The notes below the pieces were generated by a model. That model ran no database searches. It was not told the DNA's origin and was given only the letters and a program-made list of their open reading frames with translations. A program made the translations under genes and the position numbers. This document shows, one piece after another, positions 39,824 to 41,815 of a stretch of 41,815 bases of DNA. The DNA comes from JBLNDG01 sp050261415 (GTDB lineage Bacteria > Bacillota > Clostridia > Lutisporales > Lutisporaceae): assembly GCA_050261415.1 (NCBI GenBank), contig JBLNDG010000034.1, positions 1-41,815 on the forward strand, read 5' to 3'. Numbering within the stretch: position 1 is the stretch's first letter; every line of letters starts with the position of its first letter.

Positions 39824-39956
39824 TTAAAACAGTCCTTTCCAAGGATATTTAAAGAAGAATTTAGTACTATTATCCCAATATTCCCATAGCTTATAACAAT
39901 ATGCTTCACACTAATCATTTTATATTGAATTTATTTAGTGCGAAACATTTTCCTTG

Positions 39957-39998
39957 ATTTAAATAAAATGATAGACCGGTAGGGTCTTTCATTTTATT
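39957..39998 (+). repeat. 42-bp palindromic repeat, intergenic copy
   Basis: Matches the copy at 14133-14174 at 39 of 42 positions and folds the same way (AGACCGGTAGGGTCT core). An inverted pair TTCACACTAA / TTAGTGCGAA (39905-39914, 39935-39944) lies just before it. The remainder of 39,824-40,010 holds no gene. Confidence 0.8.
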
Positions 39999-40009
39999 CA
40001 TATGCCGTG

Positions 40010-40041
40010 AAAAAAGGTACGGAATTATGCCGTACCTTTTT
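40010..40041 (-). terminator. Terminator of the GPH transporter gene
   Basis: AAAAAGGTACGG (40011-40022) pairs with CCGTACCTTTTT (40030-40041). The gene's last codons and TAA lie inside the hairpin. Confidence 0.75.
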
Positions 40042-41500
40042 CAGAACAGGGTATTGCCTTACTTGAGGGAAGCTTTTTTACCTGCTTATCGGCAATCTGG
40101 GCTTGAATGCGTTTGACCTCCGTTCTATCAAGCTTGTACTTCGCTATATTTATTAGTGCTGCTATAAAGCTAATAGCTGAGCCCACGCATAACAGCAGCC
40201 CAAGGCTTATAACCGTACCCTCGCTTTGGACGGGCAGGTTTGGGTTGAATTTGACTATATCAAGCAGGAACCCGATAAGGAATAGTGTAACTGACTGTGA
40301 CAGCTTGTAAAAAAGAGTGAGGCAGCCATAGTATGTTCCCTCTGCACGCTCGCCGGTGTTTAGCTCATCAAGGTCGATAATGTCCGCCGTCATTGAGAGC
40401 GGCAGTGAAAAGAGCGCTCCCATGCCAAAGCCTGCGAGGATCGTGAAGGGTAAAAAGTATAATATGCTGCCGCTTACTGCATCCTTCACCATAACCATGG
40501 CAGTAAATATTGCACTGCCGATGATGCAAGCTATAAGACCCATCATTACTGCAGGTTTCTTATCAAGCTTCCCCGATATAACTGTCCAGAAAGGCTGTGA
40601 CAGTATGCTTGTGACCAGTTGAACTCCTATTATGACAGCTATCTGACGGCTGTCGAGCATGAAAGTATAGGTAAAAACATGCAAGCCTATATTGCTTAAA
40701 AGCGCAGATGCAATATTGTTGAACATGTATGCAAGGGCTACAAATCTGAATGCATCATTGGCAAGTATCCTTTTGAAGGCTGTAAAAAGCTTTGACAGGC
40801 CTTGATTATTGCTTCTATTTATATGCTGCCTTAAGGCAGGAATATATTTTTTCGTAGATATAAAACATACAAATGCAAAAACAATAACTACGCTAGAGGA
40901 AAACAGCCCCATATTCTTATATGCCTGGGGGTTTAGCTGCCCTACCGGAAAGAGACTGGTAGGCTGAAAGAAAATATACATCCCTACTACTGAAACGAAT
41001 GCCAGGCCGATAAGAAAGAATATTGTCTTTATCCCCTGTATGGAGGTCCGCTCGTTGTAGTCGCTGGACAGCTCGGCACCAAGCGCAGTATAAGGCGTTA
41101 TATATATTGTCATAAAAGTTTTTACGGCCAGTACATCTGTGAGCAGTATGGCAAACTTTGCGGAAACTGGCATTGTGCTGTCGATATTCCACAAAATCAG
41201 ATTTGTAACTGCTATTCCAAATCCGCCTATCAGAAGGTAAAGGTGTCTTCTGCCAAAGGTCCTGGAATTGGTTATGTCAGAAAAGTACCCCATCAGTGGA
41301 TCTGTAACAGCATCCCAGACAATGCTGAGACTTACTGCAATACCTACCAGACTTCCGGGAATTCCTAATATTGCTGTGCAATAGAAAACCAGGTATGCGC
41401 CTATGACCTGCATGGCTATGCCGGTGCTGAAATTTCCTGCACCATAGCCAAGCTTATCAAGGAAAGCTATTTTATTATTGTTGTTCACATAATAGTTCAA
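40025..41500 (-). CDS. GPH-family (MFS-type) sugar:cation symporter
   Basis: A 491-aa, 12-helix transporter of the glycoside-pentoside-hexuronide family. Family marks are the N-terminal KLGYGAGNFSTGI and the SIVWDAVTDPLMGYFSDITNSRTFGRRH segment, with the Asp residues that couple cation. GFGMGALFSLPLSMTADIIDLDELNTGERAEGTYYG is the conserved C-half motif. I chose the TTG at 41498-41500 (NYYVNNNNKIAF follows), with AGGAG 7 nt upstream; the longer reading has no family match. Substrate, probably a glycoside or uronide, is unknown. Confidence 0.9.
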   Translation of the reverse strand: MNYYVNNNNKIAFLDKLGYGAGNFSTGIAMQVIGAYLVFYCTAILGIPGSLVGIAVSLSIVWDAVTDPLMGYFSDITNSRTFGRRHLYLLIGGFGIAVTNLILWNIDSTMPVSAKFAILLTDVLAVKTFMTIYITPYTALGAELSSDYNERTSIQGIKTIFFLIGLAFVSVVGMYIFFQPTSLFPVGQLNPQAYKNMGLFSSSVVIVFAFVCFISTKKYIPALRQHINRSNNQGLSKLFTAFKRILANDAFRFVALAYMFNNIASALLSNIGLHVFTYTFMLDSRQIAVIIGVQLVTSILSQPFWTVISGKLDKKPAVMMGLIACIIGSAIFTAMVMVKDAVSGSILYFLPFTILAGFGMGALFSLPLSMTADIIDLDELNTGERAEGTYYGCLTLFYKLSQSVTLFLIGFLLDIVKFNPNLPVQSEGTVISLGLLLCVGSAISFIAALINIAKYKLDRTEVKRIQAQIADKQVKKLPSSKAIPCSEKGTA

Positions 41501-41535
41501 ATTAACACTCCTATAACAGCAGATTTTATTGTTTA

Positions 41536-41815
41536 TCAGACACAAACAGGCAGTATTTCAAAGGTGCGGTATTCGTTGGCGCGGCCTTCGTAAAAAAGCT
41601 CCTTGTTTTTAATGGAAAACAGGTCATTGGACCTTATAAGCTCGGGGGATTTCTCAGAGCTGTATATATTGCTTTTTATCAGGATTTCAGATACAAACTG
41701 GGAACAGAAGTAACGGTTTTTTCTCTTTATGGGCATATCAAGCAGAGCGCCGATCAGGCCTAAAAAATTGTACCCGTACTTTTCCCTGTCCCTCTGGAAA
41801 TTTGTTATTGCCTTT
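41536..41815 (-). CDS. Permuted papain-like/NlpC-P60-type protein, C-terminal part (runs off right edge)
   Basis: The reading frame is open from the right edge to the TGA at 41536-41538, giving about 92 residues. It shows YGYNFLGLIGAL followed by KRKNRYFCSQFVSEIL, where the FCSQFV motif carries a Cys at the start of a helix. It matches clostridial and bacillar proteins of the circularly permuted NlpC/papain-like (YiiX-like) group, which I recall having the same NFLGL..FCSQFV core. Those may act on cell-wall or lipid substrates; function is untested. It lies 35 nt before the GPH gene on the same strand. The ATG at 41736 is internal. Confidence 0.7.
   Translation of the reverse strand, partial: KAITNFQRDREKYGYNFLGLIGALLDMPIKRKNRYFCSQFVSEILIKSNIYSSEKSPELIRSNDLFSIKNKELFYEGRANEYRTFEILPVCV

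Overview
The window reads as chromosomal core sequence of a low-GC, Gram-positive, probably anaerobic Clostridia member. Evidence: AGGAGG-type ribosome binding sites before nearly every gene, frequent TTG and GTG starts, three classic Firmicutes leader RNAs (a threonine T-box, a SAM-I riboswitch and a tandem glycine riboswitch), a two-subunit glycine decarboxylase, DegV and ECF transporters. No phage, IS transposase, CRISPR array, rRNA or tRNA was seen. The species cannot be fixed from this sequence alone; a Ruminiclostridium/Acetivibrio-like lineage is a guess.

Layout. 1-4,000: an incomplete anion permease, a gene of unknown function, a ferredoxin-like aldo/keto reductase, a 41-residue Cys-rich microprotein and a YfmL-like helicase. 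4,023-7,800: thrB-lysC-hom behind a T-box with an ACC (Thr) specifier. 7,900-12,000: SAM-I riboswitch, metNIQ and an M20D amidohydrolase, giving methionine-linked uptake and probable deacylation of sulfur amino acid derivatives. 12,100-18,200: ABC-F protein, FG-GAP-like protein, WYL regulator, GyrI-like proteins (one truncated) and an MFS exporter. 18,230-21,320: ArsR-type regulator, MFS and GNAT operon with a perfect palindromic operator. 21,360-27,850: glycine riboswitch, gcvT-gcvH-gcvPA-gcvPB-lipB-lipA, combining glycine cleavage with lipoylation of its H protein. 27,980-31,000: GNAT, an LDH-like 2-hydroxyacid dehydrogenase and an M29 aminopeptidase. 31,260-35,600: a damaged two-component system in which regulator and kinase are fused by a deletion and the kinase is frameshifted, then DUF4342-like, TVP38 and DegV genes. 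35,700-39,500: an N-terminally truncated uridine phosphorylase and a complete ECF transporter (S, T, A, A). 39,500-41,815: a zinc ribbon protein, a GPH-type sugar transporter and an incomplete papain-like protein.

Beyond ordinary genes, the notable layer is a set of small dispersed repeats: a 42-bp palindrome with one copy inside the start of a coding region, a hairpin repeat directly behind two different peptidase genes, a ~50-bp repeat in two intergenic regions, and a heptamer-built hairpin inside a ~225-bp block bounded by direct repeats. Several genes show decay (two-component system, uridine phosphorylase, second GyrI-like gene). No clearly new multi-gene system was found; the best candidates for follow-up are the fused two-component protein, the Cys-rich microprotein and the repeat families.
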